Source of the DNA: CAZRIP01 sp964600165
GTDB lineage: Bacteria; Elusimicrobiota; Elusimicrobia; UBA1565; UBA9628
Reading direction: 5' to 3'
Assembly: GCA_964600165.1 (NCBI GenBank)
Contig: CAZRIP010000094.1
Coordinates: forward strand, 1-15,857
DNA: 15,857 nucleotides
Below the pieces are notes generated by a model. The model saw only the letters and a program-made list of their open reading frames with translations. It made no database searches and was not told where the DNA came from. A program made the translations under genes and the position numbers. Position 1 is the first letter of the stretch. The number at the start of each line of letters is the position of its first letter. Shown here one piece after another: positions 1-7,445 of the stretch.

Positions 1-1
1 C

Positions 2-1285
2 GTGGGGCCGCACTCTTTCTTCTCGTGGACCAAGTTCTTCCTGTTCTGGGATCGCGGCCTCAAGGCGATCGAGGGGCACGGCGGCCACTGGATCCGCGTC
101 TGGGCGCTGCGCTTGGCGGAAGACTGGATGCTGCGCCGCCTGCAGGATTCCGACGGCCTCGGCGCGATCTATCCGGGCATCGCCAACACGATCATGGCGA
201 TGAAATGCCTGGGCTACCCCGACACCGACCCGCGCTTGGTCGAGCAGCTCCAGATCCTGGATCGCCTCGAGCTCCAATACGAGGATTCCGCCGAGATCCA
301 GCCCTGCCACCTCCCGATCTGGGACACGGCGATCTCGACGATCGCGCTCGCGGAGTCCGGCCTCGACCGCCGCCATCCCGCGGTAGTCAACGCCGCGCGC
401 TGGCTGATCTCGAAAGAGGTCAAGATTCGAGGCGATTGGGCCGTGACCAATCCCAGCGGCCCGACCAGCGGCTGGCACTTCCAGTTCAACAACTCGTGGT
501 ATCCCGACATCGACGACACGGCGATGGTGGTCCTGGCCCTGCGGCACGTCCATCTCGAGGAGCCGCTCGCTCAATCGCGAGAGAAGGCCTGTCTGCGCGG
601 CCTCAACTGGCTCTTGTCGATGCAAAACCCGAACGGCGGCTGGGCGGCCTTCGACAAGGACAACACCAAGCACATCCTGACGAAGATCCCTTTCGCCGAC
701 CACAACGCGATGATCGACCCGCCAACGGCGGACATCACGGCGCGCGTCCTCGAACTGATGGGCTACATCGGCTACGACCGCGGCTACGGCTCCGTGCAAC
801 GCGGCATTCGGTTCTTGCGCCGGGAGCAGGAAGCCGACGGCTCCTGGTTCGGCCGCTGGTGCGTCAACTACATCTACGGCACCTGGCAGGTCCTTCGCGG
901 ACTTTCGGCGATCGACGAGGACATGCGCCAGCCTTACGTCCAGAAAGCCGTTGCGTGGCTCAAGAGCGTTCAGCTCCAGGACGGCGGCTGGGGCGAGACG
1001 TGCGAGACCTACGCCGACCCGTCCAAGAAAGGGCGCGGTCCGTCGACTCCTTCGCAAACCGCGTGGGCCCTGATGGGTCTCATGTCTGCCGGCTGCTCGG
1101 CCGACGATCCCGCCGTGCGCCGCGGCATCGACCACTTATTGAAGACTCAACAGGCCGATGGAACGTGGAACGAGACGGAGTACACCGGCACGGGTTTCCC
1201 TAAGGTTTTTTACCTCGAGTACACGATGTACCGCCAGTACTTCCCGCTCATGGCGCTGGGGATGTACCAGAAAGCGGCGCGCTAG
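2..1285 (+). CDS. shc: Squalene-hopene cyclase, C-terminal part (5' truncated by window edge)
   Basis: This enzyme cyclises squalene to hopene/hopanol at the membrane, the committing step of hopanoid synthesis. About 427 residues are visible; the family usually has 630-700, so roughly the first third lies outside the window and the GTG at position 2 is an internal codon rather than a start. The catalytic DxDD acid motif of squalene-hopene cyclases is seen as D-I-D-D-T-A at 506-523. Several QW-type repeats follow: QNPNGGW, QEADGSW, QLQDGGWGE and QQADGTW. The C-terminal EYTMYRQYFPLMALG block is typical of the family. The aspartate-rich DxDD motif argues for squalene-hopene cyclase rather than oxidosqualene cyclase, which has DCTAE. 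The 3' end overlaps the convergent downstream gene by 38 bp. hpnH, hpnA and hpnG about 3.3 kb downstream support a hopanoid role. Confidence 0.96.
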   Translation: MGPHSFFSWTKFFLFWDRGLKAIEGHGGHWIRVWALRLAEDWMLRRLQDSDGLGAIYPGIANTIMAMKCLGYPDTDPRLVEQLQILDRLELQYEDSAEIQPCHLPIWDTAISTIALAESGLDRRHPAVVNAARWLISKEVKIRGDWAVTNPSGPTSGWHFQFNNSWYPDIDDTAMVVLALRHVHLEEPLAQSREKACLRGLNWLLSMQNPNGGWAAFDKDNTKHILTKIPFADHNAMIDPPTADITARVLELMGYIGYDRGYGSVQRGIRFLRREQEADGSWFGRWCVNYIYGTWQVLRGLSAIDEDMRQPYVQKAVAWLKSVQLQDGGWGETCETYADPSKKGRGPSTPSQTAWALMGLMSAGCSADDPAVRRGIDHLLKTQQADGTWNETEYTGTGFPKVFYLEYTMYRQYFPLMALGMYQKAAR

Positions 1286-1790
1286 CGCCGTCCTCCTCGA
1301 GCGTCACGCGCGTCGCGAACGCGTCCTCGGCGACGGCCCGCGCGAGCGCGCGGCGAAAGCCGGGCGCGGCGGTTCCGAGCGGCGGGACGTGATCCTCGAT
1401 CCAGTCCCTGCGCGCCGCGGAGAGCGTCAGCCGCCGCGCCTCGTCGTCTCGCTCGATGCGCGCCGCGAAATGGGTGGCGCCGGCCGCCAGGCCGTGATTC
1501 TCCGGGCGAAAGCCTCGCGGCTCGAGGTCCAGGAACAGATCCCGGCCGACCCGGCACGCGACCGCGTCGAAAACGAGCGCGCCGGAATCGTCGCGCAGCG
1601 TGACGACGTAGCCGCGCGGCCCGCCGGGTTCGAGCTCCAGGCCTTCGACTCCCTTCGAGCCCGTGGAGTAATGCGCGCGCGGGAGAGCCGCTTTTTTCGC
1701 GCCGCAGAAGGGCCTCGAGGCCGGGATCAATCCCGCGAGGAACGTCACGACGAACCGGCCGAACAGCTTGCTGAACGAGGCCATCTCCAT
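1248..1790 (-). CDS. Hypothetical small exported or membrane-anchored protein
   Basis: I do not recognise the family. The 180-residue product starts with a short basic/hydrophobic stretch (FGRFVVTFLAGLIPASRPF, about residues 10-28) that could be a signal sequence or anchor; there is no clear lipobox. The rest looks like a compact mixed or beta-rich domain, for example YVVTLRDDSGALVFDAVACRVGRDLFLDLEP. It ends in a low-complexity Ala/Ser/Pro tail. I chose ATG 1790 because a -10-like TATTCT (minus strand, 1802-1797) ends exactly 6 nt upstream, the spacing seen at other apparent leaderless genes here; ATG 1784 is an alternative. Its 3' end runs 38 bp into the end of shc. It fills an otherwise empty 585-bp interval and reads as protein-like in this frame, but no homology is claimed. 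Confidence 0.6.
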   Translation of the reverse strand: MEMASFSKLFGRFVVTFLAGLIPASRPFCGAKKAALPRAHYSTGSKGVEGLELEPGGPRGYVVTLRDDSGALVFDAVACRVGRDLFLDLEPRGFRPENHGLAAGATHFAARIERDDEARRLTLSAARRDWIEDHVPPLGTAAPGFRRALARAVAEDAFATRVTLEEDGASAPLSGTSPAP

Positions 1791-1796
1791 TTCTCG

Positions 1797-1802
1797 AGAA
1801 TA
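1797..1802 (-). promoter_or_regulatory. Putative -10 element for the 1248-1790 gene (leaderless type)
   Basis: TATTCT on the minus strand is separated by 6 nt from ATG 1790. No convincing -35 is visible. Supported mainly by the same spacing recurring at other genes in the window. Confidence 0.35.
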
Positions 1803-1813
1803 TCCGCGCGGTG

Positions 1814-1862
1814 TTGCCGCGATGTTTCACGACGGCAAATTCCCGGCAAAGTCGTGTATAAT
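1814..1862 (+). promoter_or_regulatory. Promoter of the amino-acid permease gene with CGGCAA repeats
   Basis: A perfect -10 TATAAT at 1857-1862 lies 8 nt before ATG 1871, so the transcript would begin at or within a few bases of the start codon. There is no recognisable -35. Instead, CGGCAAA occurs at 1833-1839 and again at 1844-1850, exactly 11 bp apart. The reverse complement TTGCCG is at 1814-1819. This looks like an activator or repressor binding array in place of a -35. Confidence 0.5.
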
Positions 1863-1870
1863 CTGAAACC

Positions 1871-3397
1871 ATGAAAAATCTTTTCGCGACGAAGCCCTTG
1901 AGCATGCTGCTCGAGGAGATGAAGGGAGAGAACCGGCTGCGCCGGGTCCTCGGACCGCTCCATCTGACGAGCCTCGGCGTCGGCGCGATCATCGGCACCG
2001 GCATCTTCGTGCTCACCGGCATCGCCGCCCACGACAAGGCGGGCCCCGCGCTGATCCTCTCCTTCGTGCTCGCCGGCGTCGCCTGCATCTTCTCGGCGCT
2101 GTGCTACTCGGAATTCGCCTCCATGGTCCCGATCGCCGGCTCGGCCTATACTTACGCCTACGCGACGCTCGGAGAGCTGTTCGCCTGGATCATCGGCTGG
2201 GACCTGATCCTCGAGTACACCGTCGCCTCTTCCGCCGTGGCGCACGGCTGGTCGGCCTACTTCCAAGATTTCATCAGCGTCTTCGGCCTCCACCTTCCGA
2301 AAGTCCTCAGCAACGCGCCCTACGACTTCATCGGCGGGCATTTCATCGCCCAAGGCAGCTGGTTCGACCTGCCCGCGATCGTCATCACGGCGATCATCGC
2401 CACGGTGCTCGTCGTCGGCATCCAGGAGAGCGCCAACTTCAACACGGCGATGGTGATCACCAAGGTCGCGATCGTCTTGTTCGTGATCGGCGTCGGCGCC
2501 TTCTACGTCAAGCCCGCGAACTGGCACCCGTTCGCCCCGTTCGGCTGGACCGGCGTGAGCTTCTTCGGCAAGACCTTGCTGGGCCAGACCGGCAGCCACG
2601 GCGAGCCGCTGGGCATCTTCGCAGGCGCCGCGACCATTTTCTTCGCCTACATCGGCTTCGACTCGATCTCGACGCACGCCGAGGAAGCGATCAACCCTCA
2701 GAAAGACCTGCCGATCGGCATCATCACCTCCCTGATCGTCTGCACGCTGCTCTACATCGCGATGACGGCCGTGCTGACCGGCATGGTGCCCTACGACAAG
2801 ATCAACATCAACTCGCCCGTTTCCGACGCCTTCCGCCAGGTCGGGTTGCCGTGGGCGCAGTTCCTGATCTCGTTCGGCGCGATCGCCGGCATCACGTCGG
2901 TGCTCCTCGTCATGATGCTCAGCCAGCCGCGCGTGTTCCTGGCCATGGCGCGCGACGGCCTGCTGCCGGAGAGCTTCTTCGGCGCCATTCACGAGAAGTT
3001 CCGCACGCCGTACAAATCCACGATCATGACCGGCATCGTCGTCGCCACGATGGCCGCGCTGGTGCCGCTGCGCATCCTCGCCGAGCTCGTCAACATCGGG
3101 ACGCTGCTCGCCTTCGTCATCGTCTGCGGCGCCGTCTTGATCATGCGCAAGACCAACCCCGACGCCAACCGCCCCTCCCGCTGCCCGGCCGTGCCGCTGG
3201 TCCCCATTTTAGGGATCGGCTTCTGCCTGCTGCTGATGTTCTCGCTTCCCGTCGAGAATTGGTGGCGCTTGATCATCTGGCTCGGCGTCGGCTTCGTGAT
3301 CTACTTCGGCTACGGACGGCACCACAGCGTGCTCGCCAAGCTGCGCGCCAAAGAGGCCAAAAAGCCTCTCGGCGCGGCCGCTCTCGCCGCCGACTAA
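1871..3397 (+). CDS. APC-superfamily amino-acid permease (cationic amino acid transporter / YfnA-like)
   Basis: Integral inner-membrane secondary transporter expected to import amino acids with a proton or another ion. The 508-residue protein has a short cytoplasmic start (residues 1-35) containing RRVLGPLHLTSLGVGAIIGTGIFVLTG. That is the hallmark first transmembrane segment of the APC fold, with its glycine-rich unwound substrate-binding break. It is followed by about 11 more hydrophobic segments. FFAYIGFDSISTHAEEAINPQKDLPIGI is the conserved TM6-loop signature of the cationic amino acid transporter/YfnA group. Length fits that group. Specificity cannot be read from the sequence. ATG 1871 directly follows a -10 box and has no Shine-Dalgarno, suggesting a leaderless message. 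The stop is 6 bp from the stop of the convergent substrate-binding protein gene. Confidence 0.92.
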   Translation: MKNLFATKPLSMLLEEMKGENRLRRVLGPLHLTSLGVGAIIGTGIFVLTGIAAHDKAGPALILSFVLAGVACIFSALCYSEFASMVPIAGSAYTYAYATLGELFAWIIGWDLILEYTVASSAVAHGWSAYFQDFISVFGLHLPKVLSNAPYDFIGGHFIAQGSWFDLPAIVITAIIATVLVVGIQESANFNTAMVITKVAIVLFVIGVGAFYVKPANWHPFAPFGWTGVSFFGKTLLGQTGSHGEPLGIFAGAATIFFAYIGFDSISTHAEEAINPQKDLPIGIITSLIVCTLLYIAMTAVLTGMVPYDKININSPVSDAFRQVGLPWAQFLISFGAIAGITSVLLVMMLSQPRVFLAMARDGLLPESFFGAIHEKFRTPYKSTIMTGIVVATMAALVPLRILAELVNIGTLLAFVIVCGAVLIMRKTNPDANRPSRCPAVPLVPILGIGFCLLLMFSLPVENWWRLIIWLGVGFVIYFGYGRHHSVLAKLRAKEAKKPLGAAALAAD

Positions 3398-3403
3398 CGG
3401 CGC

Positions 3404-4540
3404 CTAGCGCGCGACTTTGAAGGTGCGGTCTTTCGCGTCGGCGCGCATCATCGTGACCGCTTTGGCGAGCGTGTCCCCCTTCTCGTCGAAGGAAACGGTG
3501 CCGAGAACGCCTCGACGATGGGTCGCGCGCAGCGCTCCCACGAGCTTGGCCCGGTCCGGGCCCGAGCGCGCGAGGCCGTCGAGTATGATCTCCGCGGCTT
3601 CGTAGCCGATCGGATCGTACGGCTTGAGATCCTCCCCGGGCCAACGCTCGCGGTAGGCGGCGACGAAGCCGTCGTCGGCGGGCAAGACCTCGACGGGCAC
3701 GCCGAGCGTGGTGAGATACGCGCCGTCGGCCGCGTCGCCCGCGACCTGGAAGAGGCTCGGCGTGTGCGCGCCGTCGCCAGAGAGGAAAGTCGTCTTCGTC
3801 ATGCCGACGGCGCGCATCTGAGAGACGACGAGGCCGGCCTCGATATAAGTGCCCGCGTAATACAGCGCGTCCGGCTGCTCGGCCTTGATGCGCGATAAGA
3901 GCGCTTTGAAATCCTTGTCGCCCGCGGAGATCCCGTCCTCGCTCGCGATCTTGCCGCCCATCAGCTTGAACGTCTTCTCGAACTGGGCGATGAGCCCTTT
4001 GGCGTAGGGCGTCTGGTCGCGCATCACGGCCACGCGGCGGCGACGCAGGTTGCGAAACGCGAACGAGGCCGCGTAGGCGCCCTGGACCTCGTCGGTCGGC
4101 ACCATGCGGAAAACGACCCGCGGGCCGCGCCACGCCGCAGAAAGCTGTCGGGCGGTGAGCTCGGGGTTGGTCGCCGACGGCGTGACCATGGGGATCGACG
4201 CCGCGGCGTAGATCGGCGCCGCCTCGAGCGCGCAGTCGGACATGTAGTGGCCGATCACGGCGACGACGCGGGCGTCGGAGACGATCAGGTTGGCGACGTT
4301 GGCGGCCTCCGAAGGATCGGCGCGGTCGTCGTAGCCGACGGCCTCGACGCGAAACGGAAAGCGCTTGGCCTCGTTGGCCTGCTCGACCGCCAGGGTCACG
4401 GCGCGCAGCAGACCCTGGCCCTCGTTGCCGAGGTCGCCGGTCAAAGGCAACGCGACGGCCACGCGCACGACGCGCTGGCGCGGACCGCAGCCGGCCAGCG
4501 CGAGCAAAAGCCCCAGCGTCAGCAGCCGAGCGCGCCGCAT
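3404..4540 (-). CDS. Lipoprotein substrate-binding protein of ABC type, Liv/amide family (Peripla_BP_6-like)
   Basis: Predicted periplasmic lipid-anchored receptor for amino acids or amides, 378 residues from ATG 4540. The N-terminus MRRARLLTLGLLLALAGC is a textbook lipoprotein signal with lipobox LAGC and Cys18. The mature part has the type I periplasmic fold pattern of LivJ/LivK: VRVAVALPLTGDLGNEGQG near the start, VVAVIGHYMSDCALEAAPIYAAASIPMVTPSATNP, VAVMRDQTPYAKGLIAQFE, and DALYYAGTYIEAGLVVSQMR. An in-frame codon at 4606 would add 22 residues, but that would bury the signal peptide and overlap the hpnH promoter. ATG 4540 also follows a -10 box by 6 nt. No permease or ATPase partners are adjacent, so it is an orphan receptor here. 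It lies divergent to the hopanoid operon and convergent with the APC permease. Confidence 0.9.
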   Translation of the reverse strand: MRRARLLTLGLLLALAGCGPRQRVVRVAVALPLTGDLGNEGQGLLRAVTLAVEQANEAKRFPFRVEAVGYDDRADPSEAANVANLIVSDARVVAVIGHYMSDCALEAAPIYAAASIPMVTPSATNPELTARQLSAAWRGPRVVFRMVPTDEVQGAYAASFAFRNLRRRRVAVMRDQTPYAKGLIAQFEKTFKLMGGKIASEDGISAGDKDFKALLSRIKAEQPDALYYAGTYIEAGLVVSQMRAVGMTKTTFLSGDGAHTPSLFQVAGDAADGAYLTTLGVPVEVLPADDGFVAAYRERWPGEDLKPYDPIGYEAAEIILDGLARSGPDRAKLVGALRATHRRGVLGTVSFDEKGDTLAKAVTMMRADAKDRTFKVAR

Positions 4541-4546
4541 GAGTCC

Positions 4547-4575
4547 ATCATACAAAAATCGCGGCTTTGATTGAA
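4547..4575 (-). promoter_or_regulatory. Putative promoter of the substrate-binding protein gene (leaderless type)
   Basis: On the minus strand TATGAT (4552-4547) lies 6 nt before ATG 4540. A poor -35 candidate TTCAAT (4575-4570) is 17 bp upstream and overlaps the -35 of the opposing hpnH promoter, so the two may compete for polymerase. Confidence 0.4.
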
Positions 4576-4599
4576 AAAAACGGCCATTTTTTCTATAAT
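4571..4599 (+). promoter_or_regulatory. Strong sigma70-type promoter of the hpnH operon
   Basis: TTGAAA at 4571-4576, a 17-bp spacer, then TATAAT at 4594-4599. Predicted start is near 4606, leaving a leader of about 18 nt that holds GGAGG at 4615-4619. The spacer is itself an imperfect palindrome, A6-c-GGCC-a-T6 (4575-4592), a possible operator or bent DNA. Confidence 0.85.
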
Positions 4600-4614
4600 G
4601 ACTCAATTCGTCCC

Positions 4615-4619
4615 GGAGG
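4615..4619 (+). promoter_or_regulatory. Shine-Dalgarno of hpnH
   Basis: GGAGG with 4 nt before ATG 4624. Together with the promoter upstream it fixes the hpnH start at 4624 rather than an earlier in-frame TTG at 4567, which would lie inside the promoter. Confidence 0.75.
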
Positions 4620-4623
4620 TTCC

Positions 4624-5721
4624 ATGCCCTCGCCCGTCTCGCTCCAGATGTCGGTCTTTAAATACCTCGTGACCCAGAAGCTCAAGGGGGTCGAGAAGTA
4701 CCCGCTCGTGATGATGTGCGAGCCGCTTTTCGCCTGCAACCTCGAGTGCGCCGGCTGCGGCAAGATCCAATATCCGACCGAGATCCTGCGCAAGCGCCTC
4801 TCCCCCCAAGAAGTCTTCGACTCCGTCGAGGAATGCGGCGCCCCGATCGTCTCGATCGCGGGAGGAGAGCCTCTGATCCACAACGAGATCGGCGAGATCG
4901 TCGACGGCCTGATCGCGCGCGGCAAGTTCATCTATCTCTGCACCAACGCGATCCTGCTCGAGAAGCACCTCGACAAGTTCAAGCCGTCGGCCAACCTGAT
5001 CTTCTCGGTCCATTTGGACGGCGTCGAGAAGACCCACGACCGCATGGTCTGCAAGCAAGGCGTCTACAAGGTCGCCGTCGACGCGATCAAGCTCGCGAAG
5101 TCCAAGGGCTTTCAGGTCATGACCAACTCGACGATCTTCCAGGGCGAGGACGCCGCCGAGTTCCGGCAGTTCTTCGATTCCTTGATGGACATGAAGATCG
5201 ACGGCATGATGATCTCCCCCGGCTACGCGTATGAGAAGGCGCCGCAGCAGGACATCTTCCTCAAGAACGAGCAGACCAAGGCCTGGTTCAACGACGTCCT
5301 CGGCGACTGGCGCAAGAAGGGCTGGGACTTCAACCACTCGCCTTGGTACTTGGACTTCCTGCAGGGCAAGAAGGATTACGACTGCACGCCCTGGGGCAAC
5401 CCGCTGCGCAACGTCTTCGGCTGGCAGAAGCCGTGCTATCTGATGGCCGAGGCCGGCTACGCGAAGACCTACAAGGAGCTTCTCGAGACGACGGATTGGT
5501 CCAAGTACGGCCACAAGTCGGGCAACGCGAAGTGCGCCAACTGCATGACGCACTGCGGCTTCGAGCCGACGTCGGTGACCGACATGTTCTCGTCGTGGTC
5601 GAAATTCTTCACGATGGTGCGCGATCACGCGACGATCCAGGGCCCGATCAAGGCGCGCAAGGCGTACCCGCGCGACGGCCGGCCCTACGAGCAGGCGCTC
5701 GAAGAAGCGGGAAGGGCCTAA
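4624..5721 (+). CDS. hpnH: Hopanoid biosynthesis radical SAM protein HpnH (adenosylhopane synthase)
   Basis: In characterised hopanoid producers HpnH uses a 5'-deoxyadenosyl radical to add adenosine to the hopene side chain, giving adenosylhopane, the first step toward C35 extended hopanoids. The 365-residue product has the radical SAM CxxxCxxC cluster motif at Cys38, Cys42 and Cys45 (FACNLECAGC), then the SAM-binding SIAGGEPLI block at about 77-85. The C-terminal region has extra cysteines (AKCANCMTHCGFEP), as usual in HpnH-like proteins. Length is normal. It is the first gene of a long operon, with its own strong promoter and Shine-Dalgarno. hpnA follows 6 bp after the stop. Assignment is supported by the downstream hpnA and hpnG and the nearby shc. 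Confidence 0.95.
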   Translation: MPSPVSLQMSVFKYLVTQKLKGVEKYPLVMMCEPLFACNLECAGCGKIQYPTEILRKRLSPQEVFDSVEECGAPIVSIAGGEPLIHNEIGEIVDGLIARGKFIYLCTNAILLEKHLDKFKPSANLIFSVHLDGVEKTHDRMVCKQGVYKVAVDAIKLAKSKGFQVMTNSTIFQGEDAAEFRQFFDSLMDMKIDGMMISPGYAYEKAPQQDIFLKNEQTKAWFNDVLGDWRKKGWDFNHSPWYLDFLQGKKDYDCTPWGNPLRNVFGWQKPCYLMAEAGYAKTYKELLETTDWSKYGHKSGNAKCANCMTHCGFEPTSVTDMFSSWSKFFTMVRDHATIQGPIKARKAYPRDGRPYEQALEEAGRA

Positions 5722-5727
5722 GCGTCG

Positions 5728-6756
5728 ATGTCCGACGTCGTCTTCCTGACGGGCGGCACGGGCTTTGTCGGCGCCAACCTCGCGCGCCTTTTGCTCGAGA
5801 AAGGGCTGACGGTCCGCTGCCTCGCCCGGCCGGGCTCGAATCGCGCGAATCTCGAGGGGCTGGGCGTCGAGCTCGTCGAGGGCGACCTGCTCGACGTCGA
5901 GGCGCTCAAGCGGGGCTGCCAAGGCGCGCGCTACGCGTTTCACGTGGCGGCGGACTATCGTATTTGGGTGAAGGATCCTTCCCCCATGTACGAAGCCAAT
6001 GTCGACGGCACCGCCGCCGTTCTGGCGGCAGCCGGCTCGGCCGGCTGCCAAAAAATAGTCTACTGCTCCTCAGTAGCCGCCGTACGTCCTTCCCACGTGA
6101 ACCAGGCAGTCGATGAAAGATCCGAGTACGGATCGTCGGACGAGATCGTTTCCCATTATAAGAAGTCAAAGTTCTTAGGCGAGAAGGCCGCGCTCGAGCT
6201 CGCGGCGAAAGGCCTGCCCGTCGTCGTCGTCAACCCGGCCGCGCCGATCGGCCCCTACGACGTCAAGCCGACGCCGACGGGCAAGATCGTCGTCGATTTT
6301 CTCAACGGCCGCATCCCCTCTTACATCGACACCGGCCTCAACGTCGTCGACGTGCGCGACGTCGCCGAGGGCCATTGGCTCGCGGCCGTCAAGGGCCGCG
6401 TCGGCGAGCGCTACATCCTCGGCGGCGAGAACCTGACCTTGAAGCAAGTGCTCGACGCGCTGGCGGACGCCACCGGCCTGCCGGGCCCGAGCTTCAAGAC
6501 GCCCTACGCCGTCGCCTATCTCTTCGGGGCTCTGGATACCGCCAGAGCCCGCGTCCTGGGCGGCGAGCCGCTCGCCCCGCTCGACGCCGTGAAGATGGCC
6601 AAGCACTACATGTGGTTTTCCTCCGCCAAGGCCGCGCGCGCGCTGGGCTTTACGACGCGGCCGGCGCGTCAGGCGCTCGCCGACGCCGCGCGCTGGTTCC
6701 AGGCCAACGGTTACGTGAAAGGGCGGCGCGAGCGCGCGGCCGCATGCGGATGCTGA
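5728..6756 (+). CDS. hpnA: Hopanoid-associated NAD(P)-dependent epimerase/dehydratase HpnA
   Basis: Extended short-chain dehydrogenase/reductase of the dihydroflavonol-reductase-like group commonly found in hopanoid clusters as HpnA. Its exact reaction is not settled; sugar or side-chain modification has been suggested. The 342-residue product opens with the Rossmann motif TGGTGFVG (residues 8-15). The catalytic YxxxK is Tyr144-Lys148 (HYKKSK), preceded by the VYCSSVAAV strand. VVNPAAPIGPYDVKPTP follows, as in the family. An internal perfect hairpin (6027-6049) and an AT-richer run of unusual codons (about 6050-6180: ATA, TCA, GTA, CGT, AGA, TTA) precede the catalytic Tyr and differ from the surrounding codon use. 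The stop TGA overlaps the predicted hpnG start ATG at 6756. Confidence 0.9.
   Translation: MSDVVFLTGGTGFVGANLARLLLEKGLTVRCLARPGSNRANLEGLGVELVEGDLLDVEALKRGCQGARYAFHVAADYRIWVKDPSPMYEANVDGTAAVLAAAGSAGCQKIVYCSSVAAVRPSHVNQAVDERSEYGSSDEIVSHYKKSKFLGEKAALELAAKGLPVVVVNPAAPIGPYDVKPTPTGKIVVDFLNGRIPSYIDTGLNVVDVRDVAEGHWLAAVKGRVGERYILGGENLTLKQVLDALADATGLPGPSFKTPYAVAYLFGALDTARARVLGGEPLAPLDAVKMAKHYMWFSSAKAARALGFTTRPARQALADAARWFQANGYVKGRRERAAACGC
6027..6049 (+). repeat. Perfect 10-bp GC-rich inverted repeat inside hpnA
   Basis: GGCAGCCGGC (6027-6036), loop TCG, then GCCGGCTGCC (6040-6049), followed by A6. The A tract rather than a T tract means it is not a rho-independent terminator on the plus strand. It would form a very stable hairpin in the operon mRNA just before the unusual codon patch. 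Confidence 0.7.
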
Positions 6757-7445
6757 TGACCGAGAAGACGGATCGCATCCTCCTTTGCGCGGCGACGCGC
6801 TGGGAGTCCGAGCCCCTCGCGGCCGCGCTGCGTCTCGTGAAGACTTTCGATCGCCGGTGGGAAGGGACGCTCGCCGGACGCTCGCTCGTGCTCGTTCAGA
6901 CGGGCATGGGCCCGGTGAAAACCGGCGAACGGCTCATCGAGCTTTCCGACGAGGAGTTCGGCGTCGCGTTGAGCGTCGGCTTTGCCGGCGCGCTGCAGCC
7001 TCAGATGTTCACCGGCGACATCGTCTGCGACGCGCGCGGCTCGGACGCCGACCTTCCCGGAGTCGCGCGAGCTATTTCTTCTAGAAAAGGCCTCGCGCTG
7101 CATTTCGGCAAGATCGCGCACTCGGACCGCGTCGTCGCCTCCCCCGAGGACAAGCTTTCGATGGGCGTCGCGCTGCGCGCGAGCGCCGTCGACATGGAGA
7201 CGCAGGCCCTGCGGGCCTGGGCCGATGAGCGCGAGCTCCCGGTTCTCGCCGTGCGCGTCGTGCTCGACTCCGTCGACGAGCGGCTGCCCTCCGCCGTGCC
7301 CGACGGCGAGGATTTCGTGTCGCTCGCGCGCTTCGCGGCGCGCTCTTGGCGCGACCTGCCGAGCCTCATGACGCTCGGCCTGCGCCAGAAGCGCGCGATC
7401 GCGCGCCTGGCCTCTTTTCTCGTGGAGCTTTTGCCCAAGCTATGA
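6756..7445 (+). CDS. hpnG: Hopanoid-associated nucleoside phosphorylase HpnG
   Basis: HpnG removes adenine from adenosylhopane, the HpnH product, to give ribosylhopane, the precursor of bacteriohopanetetrol and aminohopanoids. The product is 229 residues and has the purine nucleoside phosphorylase/MTAN-type fold signatures: ILLCAATRWESEPLAAAL at the N-terminus, VLVQTGMGPVKTGERL, VALSVGFAGAL (GFAGAL at residues 75-80) and AVDMETQAL (VDMET at 145-149), where the ME pair binds ribose. Three in-frame ATGs at 6744, 6750 and 6756 are possible. I chose 6756 because it overlaps the hpnA stop by one base and no start has a clear Shine-Dalgarno. The stop overlaps the ispA start by 4 bp (ATGA), implying translational coupling. 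Confidence 0.9.
   Translation: MTEKTDRILLCAATRWESEPLAAALRLVKTFDRRWEGTLAGRSLVLVQTGMGPVKTGERLIELSDEEFGVALSVGFAGALQPQMFTGDIVCDARGSDADLPGVARAISSRKGLALHFGKIAHSDRVVASPEDKLSMGVALRASAVDMETQALRAWADERELPVLAVRVVLDSVDERLPSAVPDGEDFVSLARFAARSWRDLPSLMTLGLRQKRAIARLASFLVELLPKL

Noticed and set aside
1282..2992. Minus-strand frames opposite the permease
   Set aside because: Low-complexity His/Asp/Arg-rich translations opposite a strongly hydrophobic, well-recognised transporter.
4567..4623. Upstream TTG start for hpnH
   Set aside because: It would put coding sequence inside the -35/-10 promoter. ATG 4624 has a good Shine-Dalgarno and family-like N-terminus.
4603..6051. Long minus-strand open frame opposite hpnH and hpnA
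   Set aside because: It is fully antisense to two clear genes, is made of V/L/D/R/A-rich repeats typical of GC-rich shadow frames, and has no recognisable domain.
6040..6060. Possible programmed frameshift at A6 in hpnA
   Set aside because: The A6 is not in an X-XXY-YYZ heptamer for the reading frame, the hairpin is upstream rather than downstream, and the zero frame continues as intact HpnA.
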